Shown: positions 16,564-24,792 of the stretch, one piece after another
Position numbering within the stretch: position 1 is the first letter of the stretch
Layout: each line of letters begins with the position of its first letter
Assembly (NCBI GenBank): GCA_910587155.1
Contig: CAJULA010000016.1
Location: forward strand, 25,024 to 89,023
Direction of reading: 5' to 3'
From: an uncultured Lachnospiraceae bacterium
GTDB taxonomy: Bacteria; Bacillota; Clostridia; Lachnospirales; Lachnospiraceae
DNA: 64,000 nt
Notes under the pieces: generated by a model
Database searches by the model: none
Told to the model about the DNA's origin: nothing
The model's input: the letters and a program-made list of their open reading frames with translations, nothing else
Translations under genes and position numbers: made by a program

Positions 16564-18897
16564 ATGGATATGGACACGATTTTACGGGAACTTGACAGAT
16601 TATTTGCCACATATCAGATGGACAAGGTGGAAGGCTATCTGGACAACCGGATGGCACAGGCCCTTGAGGCAGGGGACGACGGTGCACTGATTACATTGCT
16701 GAACGAGATGATAGGCTATCTGCGGGATGTGAGCAAATACGAGAAATGCTGTATGTTTTGTGACAGGCTGATGGAGGTGCTGGAGCGAAACCATCTGCAG
16801 GGAAGTATTCCTTATGCCACTTCTCTGCTGAATATTGCCAATGCCTACCGGGCGGCGGGAAAGCTGGCCGAGTCCATGACCAACTATAAAACCGTTCTGC
16901 TGATCTATCAGAGTCATCTGGAGGACGGAGACTTTCGGTTTGCCAGTCTGTATAACAATCTGAGCCTTTTGTATCAGGAAATGGGAGATTTTGAGGAGGC
17001 ATGTGCCTGTCTGGAACGGGCGCTGCCGATTGTCAGTGCCCACGCCGACGCCAGGATTGAAACGGCCGTGACACATACGAACCTGGCGACATCGCTGCTG
17101 AAACTGGGCAGGTATGAGGAGGCGGCCGATCATTTAAAAGCAGCTTTCTCCATTTTTGAGATGGATGAGCAGAAAGATTTTCATTACAGCGGCGCTTTAT
17201 CAGCCATGGGCGAGGCACAGTATATGGCGGGCAATCTGGAAGAATCCGCCCGTTATTATCGGATGGCGCTGGCAGAGATTGAAAAAAATACAGGGCGCAG
17301 TACGGCATACGAGATTGTTGCCCAGAATCTGAGCGCGGTGGAAAAACAGATTGCGGGCAGTCTCAGCGTAGTCAGAGGATTTGACAAAGGACTGGATCTG
17401 TGCGAGGCGTTTTACCATGAGTATGGGGAACCGATGCTGCGTTCCCATTTCCCGGCATATCTGCCGTTTATTGCGGCGGGTATGGTGGGGGAAGGGTCGG
17501 AATGTCTGGGATTTGACGATGAAATATCCAGAGATCATGATTTCGGCCCGGGCTTTTGTCTCTTTCTGACAGATTCCGTTTACGAAGAGATCGGAGAAGA
17601 GCTGCAGGCGGAATACGACAGACTTCCCACTACTTATATGGGAATCACCAGAAGAGTCTCTCCCAAAGCACCCCGGCGGGTGGGCGTGTTTAAGATTGGC
17701 GAATTTTATGAACGCCTGACGGGATTTGCAGATGTCCCGACAACGAACAGCCAGTGGCTTTATATGGAGGACTATCGCCTGGCTGCCGCTACAAGCGGCC
17801 GGGTATTCCGGGATGATCTGGGCGAATTTACCCGTATTCGAAAGGGCCTGCTGGCTCATTACCCCAAAGATGTGCGTCTGAAAAAGATTGCCAGGGAAGC
17901 GGCGCTGATCGCGCAGTCGGGCCAGTATAATTACAGCCGGATGCTGCGGCGGGGAGATAAGGTGACGGCCCAGGTGGCACTGGGAGAGTTTATGAAGCAC
18001 ACCATGGCCATTGTATACCTGCTGAACAGAAAGTATGCCCCCTTTTATAAATGGATGCACAAAGGGATGGAGAAGCTTCCCATCCTGGCTGTGATCGGCG
18101 ATATTTTAAATGCCATCCCCGATATGATGATCGGAGATGAGCGGATACCGCAGACCATTGAGATTATTGTTTCCCTTATCATAGATGAGATGAAGAAGCA
18201 GAGCCTGACGACAGGGGATGACAATTATCTCGACCATCACACTGACAATATCCTGCATGGCATTACGCAGAATGACGCCGGTAATAAGACGGTGAAGGAA
18301 GAACTCATTCAACAACTGATTGCCATGGAATGGCGTGATTTTGACCAGGTTAAAAATATTGGCGGCCGGGCGGACTGTCAGGATGACTGGAATACCTTTT
18401 ATCTGATGAGAAAGAGCCAGTATCTGACATGGACCATACCGATGCTGCGAAGCTATATTGTCGATTTTGAGAAAGCGGATGGGGCAGGCTGGAATCTGAT
18501 TGCGGAAAAATACGGGCGTATGATGGAGAGCACGGACCCGGAGGGATACCTGGAGATTGCGGACAGATTTCCGGTCATTCCTCCGGAGAAACAGGCGATT
18601 ATAGAAGAAATTGTGAAAATACAGGTGCAGTGGATGGAGGATTGCGCGCGCCGTTATCCGAAGGCATCCGCCATGGCGCGCAGTATCCATACCAGTGAGG
18701 ATACTCTGTTCAATACTTCCTATGAAACCTATCTGCGCGGGGAGATTTCGACGTATTCCGACAGCACCCTTGATCTGTACGGCAGATTTATCGCGGCGCT
18801 TTGCCGGGAAGAAAGGAATCTGGCGGAGGAGACCATTGGCAATTCCGCGCTTCTGTATGGCTATGAGTCGCTGGCGGATCTGGAAAGAAAATTATAG
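16564..18897 (+). CDS. TPR protein with nucleotidyltransferase-like (DUF4037) and DUF4125-like regions
   Basis: The 777-residue protein has three parts. Residues about 1-265 form tetratricopeptide repeats (ATSLLNIANAYRAAGKLAES, ASLYNNLSLLYQEMGDFEEA, THTNLATSLLKLGRYEEAAD). Next comes a region resembling DUF4037 with a nucleotidyltransferase-type motif: G311-S312, then D324-x-D326 in SRDHDFGPGF. From about 580 a DUF4125-like part begins with MEWRDFDQVKNIGGRADCQD. I recall both DUF families in Lachnospiraceae; the assignment is from memory of motifs. The GS...DxD pattern suggests nucleotidyl transfer, with TPRs choosing a partner, but substrate is unknown. It has its own promoter and lies between spoIVB and the Spo0A-type gene. 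Confidence 0.75.
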   Translation: MDMDTILRELDRLFATYQMDKVEGYLDNRMAQALEAGDDGALITLLNEMIGYLRDVSKYEKCCMFCDRLMEVLERNHLQGSIPYATSLLNIANAYRAAGKLAESMTNYKTVLLIYQSHLEDGDFRFASLYNNLSLLYQEMGDFEEACACLERALPIVSAHADARIETAVTHTNLATSLLKLGRYEEAADHLKAAFSIFEMDEQKDFHYSGALSAMGEAQYMAGNLEESARYYRMALAEIEKNTGRSTAYEIVAQNLSAVEKQIAGSLSVVRGFDKGLDLCEAFYHEYGEPMLRSHFPAYLPFIAAGMVGEGSECLGFDDEISRDHDFGPGFCLFLTDSVYEEIGEELQAEYDRLPTTYMGITRRVSPKAPRRVGVFKIGEFYERLTGFADVPTTNSQWLYMEDYRLAAATSGRVFRDDLGEFTRIRKGLLAHYPKDVRLKKIAREAALIAQSGQYNYSRMLRRGDKVTAQVALGEFMKHTMAIVYLLNRKYAPFYKWMHKGMEKLPILAVIGDILNAIPDMMIGDERIPQTIEIIVSLIIDEMKKQSLTTGDDNYLDHHTDNILHGITQNDAGNKTVKEELIQQLIAMEWRDFDQVKNIGGRADCQDDWNTFYLMRKSQYLTWTIPMLRSYIVDFEKADGAGWNLIAEKYGRMMESTDPEGYLEIADRFPVIPPEKQAIIEEIVKIQVQWMEDCARRYPKASAMARSIHTSEDTLFNTSYETYLRGEISTYSDSTLDLYGRFIAALCREERNLAEETIGNSALLYGYESLADLERKL

Positions 18898-18936
18898 GAA
18901 AAGGCGATTTAACGCAGATTCTGCGATTCTTAACAG

Positions 18937-18965
18937 TTGAACGAAAATTGACGGATGTTTATAAT
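18937..18965 (+). promoter_or_regulatory. Sigma-A type promoter of the Spo0A-like gene
   Basis: TTGAAC (18937-18942) and TATAAT (18960-18965) are 17 bases apart. A leader of about 50 bases leads to the ribosome site GGAGG (19010-19014 region) and ATG 19021. The gene therefore looks expressed rather than a dead remnant. Confidence 0.78.
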
Positions 18966-19020
18966 GAATATAGGCGATAAATGCCATATTGATAAGAAAT
19001 ATAGTGAACGGAGGTCAATT

Positions 19021-19536
19021 ATGGAACAACTGAGTGTAGCGGCTACGAAAGATAACGAACAAGTATTCAAATTACTTTCCGATCTGATCCATACGAACAA
19101 AGAGTTTCAGATCATGATCACGGTTCCGCCTTCCGGACTCAGGGAAGAGTCAGATCAGTTATACGGAGGTAACCGGAATGTGGAACGGGATCTCGAAAAA
19201 GATGTTACCAATATGATTCATGAGATCGGCGTACCTGCACATATCAAAGGATACCAGTACCTGCGTGAGGCAATTATGATGTCCGTTCAGGATGTGGAGA
19301 TGCTGAATTCCATTACCAAGATTCTCTATCCGACCATCGCCAAGAAATTTCAGACCACATCGAGCAGAGTGGAGCGGGCCATACGTCATGCCATAGAAGT
19401 GGCGTGGAACCGGGGCAAAATGGAGACACTGGACGCGATGTTCGGGTATACCATCAACACGGGCAAGGGCAAACCGACCAATTCCGAATTTATAGCCCTG
19501 ATAGCTGATAAAATACGTCTTCAATACAGAAATTGA
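19021..19536 (+). CDS. Spo0A-type DNA-binding protein with a mostly deleted receiver domain
   Basis: Residues 61-171 are a full Spo0A C-terminal domain: IHEIGVPAHIKGYQYLREAI, then TSSRVERAIRHAIEVAW (recognition region, 113-129) and KPTNSEFIALIADKIRL. Spo0A is normally about 267 residues with a receiver domain in front; this protein has 171. The first 30 residues (MEQLSVAATKDNEQVFKLLS) still resemble the start of a Spo0A receiver, but the acidic pair is altered (TKDN for DDN) and the segment with the phospho-accepting Asp, Thr and Lys is absent. Ribosome site and promoter are good and the frame is clean, so it is unlikely to be a sequencing error. It occupies the usual spo0A locus after spoIVB. 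It should bind 0A boxes without phosphorylation control, or act as a regulator of different type. Confidence 0.88.
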   Translation: MEQLSVAATKDNEQVFKLLSDLIHTNKEFQIMITVPPSGLREESDQLYGGNRNVERDLEKDVTNMIHEIGVPAHIKGYQYLREAIMMSVQDVEMLNSITKILYPTIAKKFQTTSSRVERAIRHAIEVAWNRGKMETLDAMFGYTINTGKGKPTNSEFIALIADKIRLQYRN

Positions 19537-19616
19537 TCTTCCCAACCGGGGGAGATGATGGTATACTGTACACGAAGGCAGAGAATATTAACCAATGATT
19601 TTATGAGAGGATAGCT

Positions 19617-21062
19617 ATGAAACACATTTTATTTGCAACATCAGAGGGGGTTCCATTTATTAAAACAGGAGGTCTGGCCGATGTGGCGGGCTCCCTGCCC
19701 AAATGTATTGATAAGGAGTTTTTTGACGTCAGAGTGGTCATGCCCAAATACACGTGCATGAAACAGGAGATGAAGGACCGTATGACGTATGTGAGTCATT
19801 TCTATATGGACTTTCATTTCAAAAGCGAGTATGTGGGCATCCTGCAGGCGGAAGCGGACGGGGTGAAGTTTTACTTTATTGACAATGAAGAGTATTTTGG
19901 CGGGATGAAGCCTTATGGGGACGACACGCTTTGGGAGGTGACCAAGTTCGCATTTTTTTCCAAAGCGCTGCTTTCCATTCTTCCGGTCATTGAATTTCGA
20001 CCGGATGTGATTCACTGTCATGACTGGCAGACCGGTCTGGTGCCTGTATACCTGAAGGAGCGTTTTCAGGACAATGACTTTTTCCGCGGCATCAAGACAG
20101 TCATGACCATACATAATCTGAAATTCCAGGGCAAATGGGATGTCAAGACGGTAAAGGAGATCACGGGCCTTTCGGATTATTTCTTTACGCCGGATAAGTT
20201 GGAATGCTATAAAGATGCCAATCTGTTAAAAGGCGGACTCGTGTATGCGGACGCCATTACCACGGTGAGTGATACCTATGCGGAAGAGATCAAGACGGAC
20301 TTTTACGGCGAGGGCTTAAACGGTCTTTTGTGTGCCCGCAGCGGCGATCTGCGCGGTATTGTCAACGGGATTGACTATGACGAGTTTAATCCCGCAACGG
20401 ATGTTTATCTGCCCTATCGGTATGACGCGGTGAACTTCCGCAAGGAAAAGATCAAGAACAAACGGGAGCTGCAGAAAGAGCTGGGGCTGGAGCAGGATGA
20501 TAAAAAGTTTATGATCGGCATTGTGTCCCGTCTCACGGATCAGAAAGGCTTTGATCTGATCTCCTATGTGATGGATGAGCTTTGTCAGGATAATATTCAG
20601 CTTGTGGTACTGGGAACCGGACAGGAGCAGTACGAAAATATGTTCCGTCATTTTGACTGGAAATACGGAGACAAGGTATCTGCCAATATCTATTATTCGG
20701 AAGAATTGTCTCATAAGATTTACGGAGCCTGCGATGCGTTTCTGATGCCGTCCCTCTTTGAACCCTGTGGGCTGAGCCAGTTGATGGCGCTGCATTATGG
20801 CACGGTGCCTATCGTGCGTGAGACCGGCGGCCTGAAAGATACGGTAGAGCCTTACAATGAGTATGAGAGCACCGGCACGGGCTTCAGCTTTACCAATTAC
20901 AATGCGCATGAGATGCTTGACGCAGTCCGTTATGCGGAACGCATTTATTATGACAAGAAAAGAGAGTGGAACAAAATTGTGGACAGGGGGATGGCAACGG
21001 ATTTCTCCTGGAATGTATCCGCCAGAAAATATCAGGAAATGTACGACTGGCTGATCGGCTGA
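19617..21062 (+). CDS. glgA: Glycogen synthase (ADP-glucose, GT5)
   Basis: GlgA extends alpha-1,4-glucan from ADP-glucose. The 481-residue protein has the N-terminal ADP-glucose-binding KTGGLADVAGSLPK (about 16-29), HCHDWQTGLVP, MTIHNLKFQG, VNGIDYDEFNP and the C-terminal PSLFEPCGLSQLMALHYGTV with RETGGLKDTV. These are all GT5 landmarks and the length is normal. GAGAGGATAGCT precedes the ATG. A TATACT at 19562 could be a -10 box, but no good -35 is spaced to it. No other glg genes lie next to it, which is unusual, since glgA often clusters with glgC/D/B. Confidence 0.96.
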   Translation: MKHILFATSEGVPFIKTGGLADVAGSLPKCIDKEFFDVRVVMPKYTCMKQEMKDRMTYVSHFYMDFHFKSEYVGILQAEADGVKFYFIDNEEYFGGMKPYGDDTLWEVTKFAFFSKALLSILPVIEFRPDVIHCHDWQTGLVPVYLKERFQDNDFFRGIKTVMTIHNLKFQGKWDVKTVKEITGLSDYFFTPDKLECYKDANLLKGGLVYADAITTVSDTYAEEIKTDFYGEGLNGLLCARSGDLRGIVNGIDYDEFNPATDVYLPYRYDAVNFRKEKIKNKRELQKELGLEQDDKKFMIGIVSRLTDQKGFDLISYVMDELCQDNIQLVVLGTGQEQYENMFRHFDWKYGDKVSANIYYSEELSHKIYGACDAFLMPSLFEPCGLSQLMALHYGTVPIVRETGGLKDTVEPYNEYESTGTGFSFTNYNAHEMLDAVRYAERIYYDKKREWNKIVDRGMATDFSWNVSARKYQEMYDWLIG

Positions 21063-21124
21063 TCTTCGCGGCAGCCGTCTCGGGTGCAGGCATGCCCGAT
21101 TGAACCATCGCAAACGCAAATACA

Positions 21125-21165
21125 AAAAAGGCTGTCACGCTTATGGGCGCGGCAGCCTTTTTATC
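21125..21165. terminator. Bidirectional terminator between glgA and rqcH
   Basis: AAAAAGGCTG (21125-21134) pairs with CAGCCTTTTT (21153-21162), giving a hairpin with A-run on one side and T-run on the other. It lies between convergent genes and can serve both strands. The hairpin is 62 bases after the glgA stop. Confidence 0.8.
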
Positions 21166-21197
21166 GGTATGCGGTATCCGCGGCAGCTTTTTGGCAG

Positions 21198-22940
21198 TCA
21201 GTCGGAGAGCAGGCGGATACCGGAAATATCCGGGCTGATGACAAGAGAGTAGTTGGTATAATAGATGACAAAGCCGGGGGCGCCGCCGCCGGGTTTTTTT
21301 ACGTTTTTTTTGAGGGTATAGTCGATCTCTGCTTTCTGCTGCTCTCTGGCTCTTGAGTAGTAAGCGGCAAGGCGGCCTGCTTCCTCAAAGGCACGGTCAG
21401 GTATCTCACCGTCGCGGTCTGCTTTCAGGATTACATGGCTGCCTGCCATTCCTTTGGCATGGAACCACCAGTCTCTGCCCTCCGCGAAGTGAAAGGTCAG
21501 TTCGTCATTCTGGTAATTGTTTTTTCCCACATAGATGTCATAGCCGTCGCTGCTCTGATAGTGGAGAGGGCGGCTGGTGATTCTTGCTTTTTTGGTACCG
21601 CTTTTTCTGCGGATATAGCCGCTTTCGATCAGTTCTTCCCTGATCTGCACCAGGTCAGCCTCCTTCAGGGCAATATCGAGAGAAGCGGCAATGGATTCCA
21701 GATGGTCGATCTCAGTCTTCACTTTGCCGGTCAGTTCCGATAATGCTTCGCTTGTGCGTTTCAGCTTTCCGTATTTGTCAAAATATTTTTTTGCGTTTTC
21801 CTGCGGGGTCAGTGTCGGGTCCAGAGGGACTGTGATCATCTCTCCGGTATAATAATTGAGAGCTTCCATGCTTTTGCAGCCGGGGGACAGTCCGTATCCG
21901 TACGTGTTGAGCAGTTCGCCATAGACTCTGTAGAGGTCCTTTTTCTCCGTATCCTTTATCTGGGCGAGCTGCAGGTCATATTTTTTTACATTCCGTTCCA
22001 GAGCCGTCTGCACGATGCGCCGCAGATCGGCAGACTTTTGGCGGACATGGGTGACGGCGTTCTTTTCGGCATAGTAGTCGTGGAGAAGGGCGGAGACGGA
22101 GTCATAGTTTCTGCTTTTGCAGCCCTGATAGACGGTGAGCGGGATGCAGGCATATTCTCTGGGGGAGTCGTTTTCATACACGATGGCGGGGGAAAACCTG
22201 CCGGAGCGTATGTCTTGGGTCAGCGGAGCAAATACCTGCCAGAGCCTTTCCAGCTCATTTTGCGTCAGGGTCTGGGCAGGCCTGTCCGCATCCGTGCCTG
22301 CCCGGTGACAGAGCTCCTGTGCGATTATGGGGGAGATCCCGGTATAAGCCATATACAGTGCCTTATGGACGGGAATGGCCCGGGTGGGGAGCAGGGCGTC
22401 AAAGTCCTTGCGGGCCGTAGTGAGGGGATCTGCCTTTTCCTGTGTTCTGGGGATGAAATAAGGCCTGCCCGGCAATACCTCACGGACAGAGCTTACGGCA
22501 ATGGATACATGCTTGATGCTGTCAATGATAGTCTCATTTTCGTCGCAGAAGATGATATTGCTGTGTTTCCCCATGATCTCGATGATCAGAGACTTGAGAC
22601 AGAGATCTCCCAGATCATTCAGGTGTTCTATGGTAAAGCGCAGGATGCGTTCCAGGCCGGGCTGGCTGACGGCGGTAATTTTGCCGTTCTGGATGTATTT
22701 GCGCAGCAGCATACAGAAGTTGGGAGCTGTCAGAGGACTGGACATATTGTCAGGAGTGAGATAGGCCAGCGGCAGGGAAGCGCTGGCAGAAAGAAAGAGC
22801 CGGTGCTGTTCTCTGCCGTTTCTTATGGTGAGCAGCAGAGCATCCGACTGCGGCTGGGCGATCTTGATAATGCGTCCTCCGGTCAGGGCTGCGTCCAGCT
22901 CCTTTCTGATACATGCAATTGTGATTCCGTCAAAAGCCAT
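21198..22940 (-). CDS. rqcH: Rqc2 homolog RqcH (NFACT family ribosome quality control protein)
   Basis: RqcH binds stalled 50S subunits carrying peptidyl-tRNA and adds C-terminal alanine tails that mark the chain for degradation. The 580-residue protein starts MAFDGITIACIRKELDAALTGGRI. It has the NFACT-N domain with LIIEIMGKHSNIIFCDENE, a central coiled-coil region (about 290-430) and the C-terminal NFACT-R domain with GKNNYQNDELTFHFA and DWWFHAKGMAGSHVI. Older annotations call such proteins fibronectin-binding (FbpA). It shares the trans-translation theme with smpB and ssrA further along. Own promoter at 22995-23024. Confidence 0.95.
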   Translation of the reverse strand: MAFDGITIACIRKELDAALTGGRIIKIAQPQSDALLLTIRNGREQHRLFLSASASLPLAYLTPDNMSSPLTAPNFCMLLRKYIQNGKITAVSQPGLERILRFTIEHLNDLGDLCLKSLIIEIMGKHSNIIFCDENETIIDSIKHVSIAVSSVREVLPGRPYFIPRTQEKADPLTTARKDFDALLPTRAIPVHKALYMAYTGISPIIAQELCHRAGTDADRPAQTLTQNELERLWQVFAPLTQDIRSGRFSPAIVYENDSPREYACIPLTVYQGCKSRNYDSVSALLHDYYAEKNAVTHVRQKSADLRRIVQTALERNVKKYDLQLAQIKDTEKKDLYRVYGELLNTYGYGLSPGCKSMEALNYYTGEMITVPLDPTLTPQENAKKYFDKYGKLKRTSEALSELTGKVKTEIDHLESIAASLDIALKEADLVQIREELIESGYIRRKSGTKKARITSRPLHYQSSDGYDIYVGKNNYQNDELTFHFAEGRDWWFHAKGMAGSHVILKADRDGEIPDRAFEEAGRLAAYYSRAREQQKAEIDYTLKKNVKKPGGGAPGFVIYYTNYSLVISPDISGIRLLSD

Positions 22941-22994
22941 AATGTTCCTTTCTCTGGCTCCGCCAGGGTATTTTACTTTTTAAACTGCTTTTAC

Positions 22995-23024
22995 AGTATA
23001 GCAGAAAACGGATGAAATGCACAA
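22995..23024 (-). promoter_or_regulatory. Promoter of rqcH
   Basis: On the minus strand TTGTGC (23024-23019) and TATACT (23000-22995) are 18 bases apart, with transcription leading into rqcH. It is back-to-back with the promoter of the DUF5722 gene. Confidence 0.62.
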
Positions 23025-23030
23025 TATCTG

Positions 23031-23059
23031 TTGCCAAAAATTACGCCATCTGATACAAT
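23031..23059 (+). promoter_or_regulatory. Promoter of the DUF5722/SGNH operon
   Basis: TTGCCA (23031-23036) and TACAAT (23054-23059) have a 17-base spacer. The leader is about 85 bases and ends in AAAGGGGAAA before ATG 23149. Confidence 0.65.
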
Positions 23060-23148
23060 TTAAATGATTCCGTCTCATATTATCAGAAGAGAAAAAAGGA
23101 CGGAAGCGTAACCAATCATGAATCTGTAAACGAAAGGGGAAAGTATTT

Positions 23149-24777
23149 ATGAGATTCAAAAGAACTCTGAGAATTCTTGCTGCAGGAATTCTCTCTGCGT
23201 TTGTGCTGGTAGTGGCCGGCGGGGCAGACAGCGGCGCGGCTGTGGTGGAAGCTGCAGGCAGCGGCATGAATGTGCTGGCGTCCATCAGCGGCAAGGATGT
23301 AAATGTGTCGGCCAGCGCTACCAGCGCACCGGCAAGCGATGACGGTATGCTGTATCTGTTCGCGGAGCCTATCTGGTCTGACGGGATCACGACCAATGCA
23401 CTGGCCAGCGCACCGGCGGCGGGCAATGCGACGTTTACCACACCGCTCAACGCAAACAGTGCGGACTCCCGTCTGTACTCCAAATTCATTGTGGCTGCTC
23501 TGCAGGGCGGACAGTATGTACCGCTTAATCCGGGCGCTTACATTGTAAATCCGGAGGCGATTGCCGATCATACGGTAGGCAGGACCAATGCCGGCAAAAA
23601 AGGTCTTCTCATTGATCCGGCGAAGCTTGCCAGCAACGAAATGGTGGATCTGGGCGTAAAGCAGGCGATCTACAATATCCCGCTGTCCAATATCATCGGA
23701 CCGACCAGCAATGCAAGCTATCCGACCATCAATTACAATTACAACGGAAAGACCTTCCAGTTCAATGGACTGGTGGTGGCGGAATATGACAATATCTTCA
23801 AAACCATGTCCGACAGAGGCATCTGTATTACAGCCTGCCTTTTGAACAATATGGGCAACTGCCCGCAGCTCATCCATCCGCTTTCCAGAGACGGTTCCGC
23901 ATGCCCTTACTATGCATTTAACAATGCGGATGCGGAAGGCGTGGATTATATCACGGCAGCGGCTTCCTTCCTGGCAGAGCGCTATTCCAACCAGGGACAC
24001 GGCAAAGTGGACAACTGGGTTGTGGGAAATGAAGTGACGGCAAGGGTGGAATGGAACTATATCAACATCCGCGATCTGAATGCGTATGTCAATGAGTATG
24101 CGGAAGCATTCCGTCTGTTCTACAACGGCATCAAGAGCAGAAATGCCAATGCCAATGTATATATCTGCATCGACCAGCAGTGGGACAGAAACAGAGCGGC
24201 AGATGCCGGCGTAAAATACGACAGCAAGGATCTGATCAATTCCTTTAATACCAATATTGCGGCAGGCGGCAATATCGACTGGGGTCTTGCATGCCATCCC
24301 ATGCCGCTTCCTCTTACCTGGGCATCTTACTGGAACAAGGGTGCATATTACAGGAATCTGATCAAGCATAATGAAAACTCCGCTTATGTTACCATGGAGA
24401 ATATCGAAGTACTGACAGATTATATGTGCAGACCGGAGCTGCTTGCGCCCAATGGCCAGGTTCGTTCCATTATCGCCACAGAAGTCGGCTATACCTCTTC
24501 TCAGGGAGAAAATGTACAGGCGGCGGCATTCGTACATGGTTATCTGCAGGCAGAGAACAATCAGCATATCGACGCTTTCATCCTCTCCAGAGAGTCCGAT
24601 GATGCGGCAGAGATCGGGCAGGGCCTTGCGTTTGGTCTGACCAATGTCGATGGCAGCCCCAAGATGATTTATGACTTCTACAAATACATAGACACCCCCA
24701 ACGCGGCTCCTTATACCGAGCAGGCAAAGGCTGTGATGGGAATTTCTGACTGGGGTCAGGCACTGATCGCCAGATAG
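23149..24777 (+). CDS. Secreted GH-A-like protein (DUF5722 type)
   Basis: The 542-residue protein has a signal peptide (MRFKRTLRILAAGILSAFVL, cut near residue 37) and an Ala/Ser-rich front part. The body resembles DUF5722 proteins, which look like clan GH-A glycoside hydrolases. Two glutamates sit in GH-A-type contexts: E295 in VVGNEVTARV (acid/base-like, Asn-Glu after a strand) and E445 in IIATEVGYTS (nucleophile-like). LACHPMPLP also looks like a barrel strand end. The sugar substrate cannot be inferred. No anchor motif is visible, so it is probably released. The SGNH hydrolase gene follows 15 bases later in the same operon, suggesting joint work on an acylated polysaccharide. Confidence 0.75.
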   Translation: MRFKRTLRILAAGILSAFVLVVAGGADSGAAVVEAAGSGMNVLASISGKDVNVSASATSAPASDDGMLYLFAEPIWSDGITTNALASAPAAGNATFTTPLNANSADSRLYSKFIVAALQGGQYVPLNPGAYIVNPEAIADHTVGRTNAGKKGLLIDPAKLASNEMVDLGVKQAIYNIPLSNIIGPTSNASYPTINYNYNGKTFQFNGLVVAEYDNIFKTMSDRGICITACLLNNMGNCPQLIHPLSRDGSACPYYAFNNADAEGVDYITAAASFLAERYSNQGHGKVDNWVVGNEVTARVEWNYINIRDLNAYVNEYAEAFRLFYNGIKSRNANANVYICIDQQWDRNRAADAGVKYDSKDLINSFNTNIAAGGNIDWGLACHPMPLPLTWASYWNKGAYYRNLIKHNENSAYVTMENIEVLTDYMCRPELLAPNGQVRSIIATEVGYTSSQGENVQAAAFVHGYLQAENNQHIDAFILSRESDDAAEIGQGLAFGLTNVDGSPKMIYDFYKYIDTPNAAPYTEQAKAVMGISDWGQALIAR

Positions 24778-24792
24778 GAGATGGAGTCGAGC

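Noticed and set aside
22038..23015. 325-residue + frame opposite rqcH
   Set aside because: Opposite a well-conserved RqcH; no recognisable protein features.
23116..24567. 483-residue frame antisense to the DUF5722 gene
   Set aside because: The + strand frame has a signal peptide, promoter and ribosome site; the antisense frame has none.
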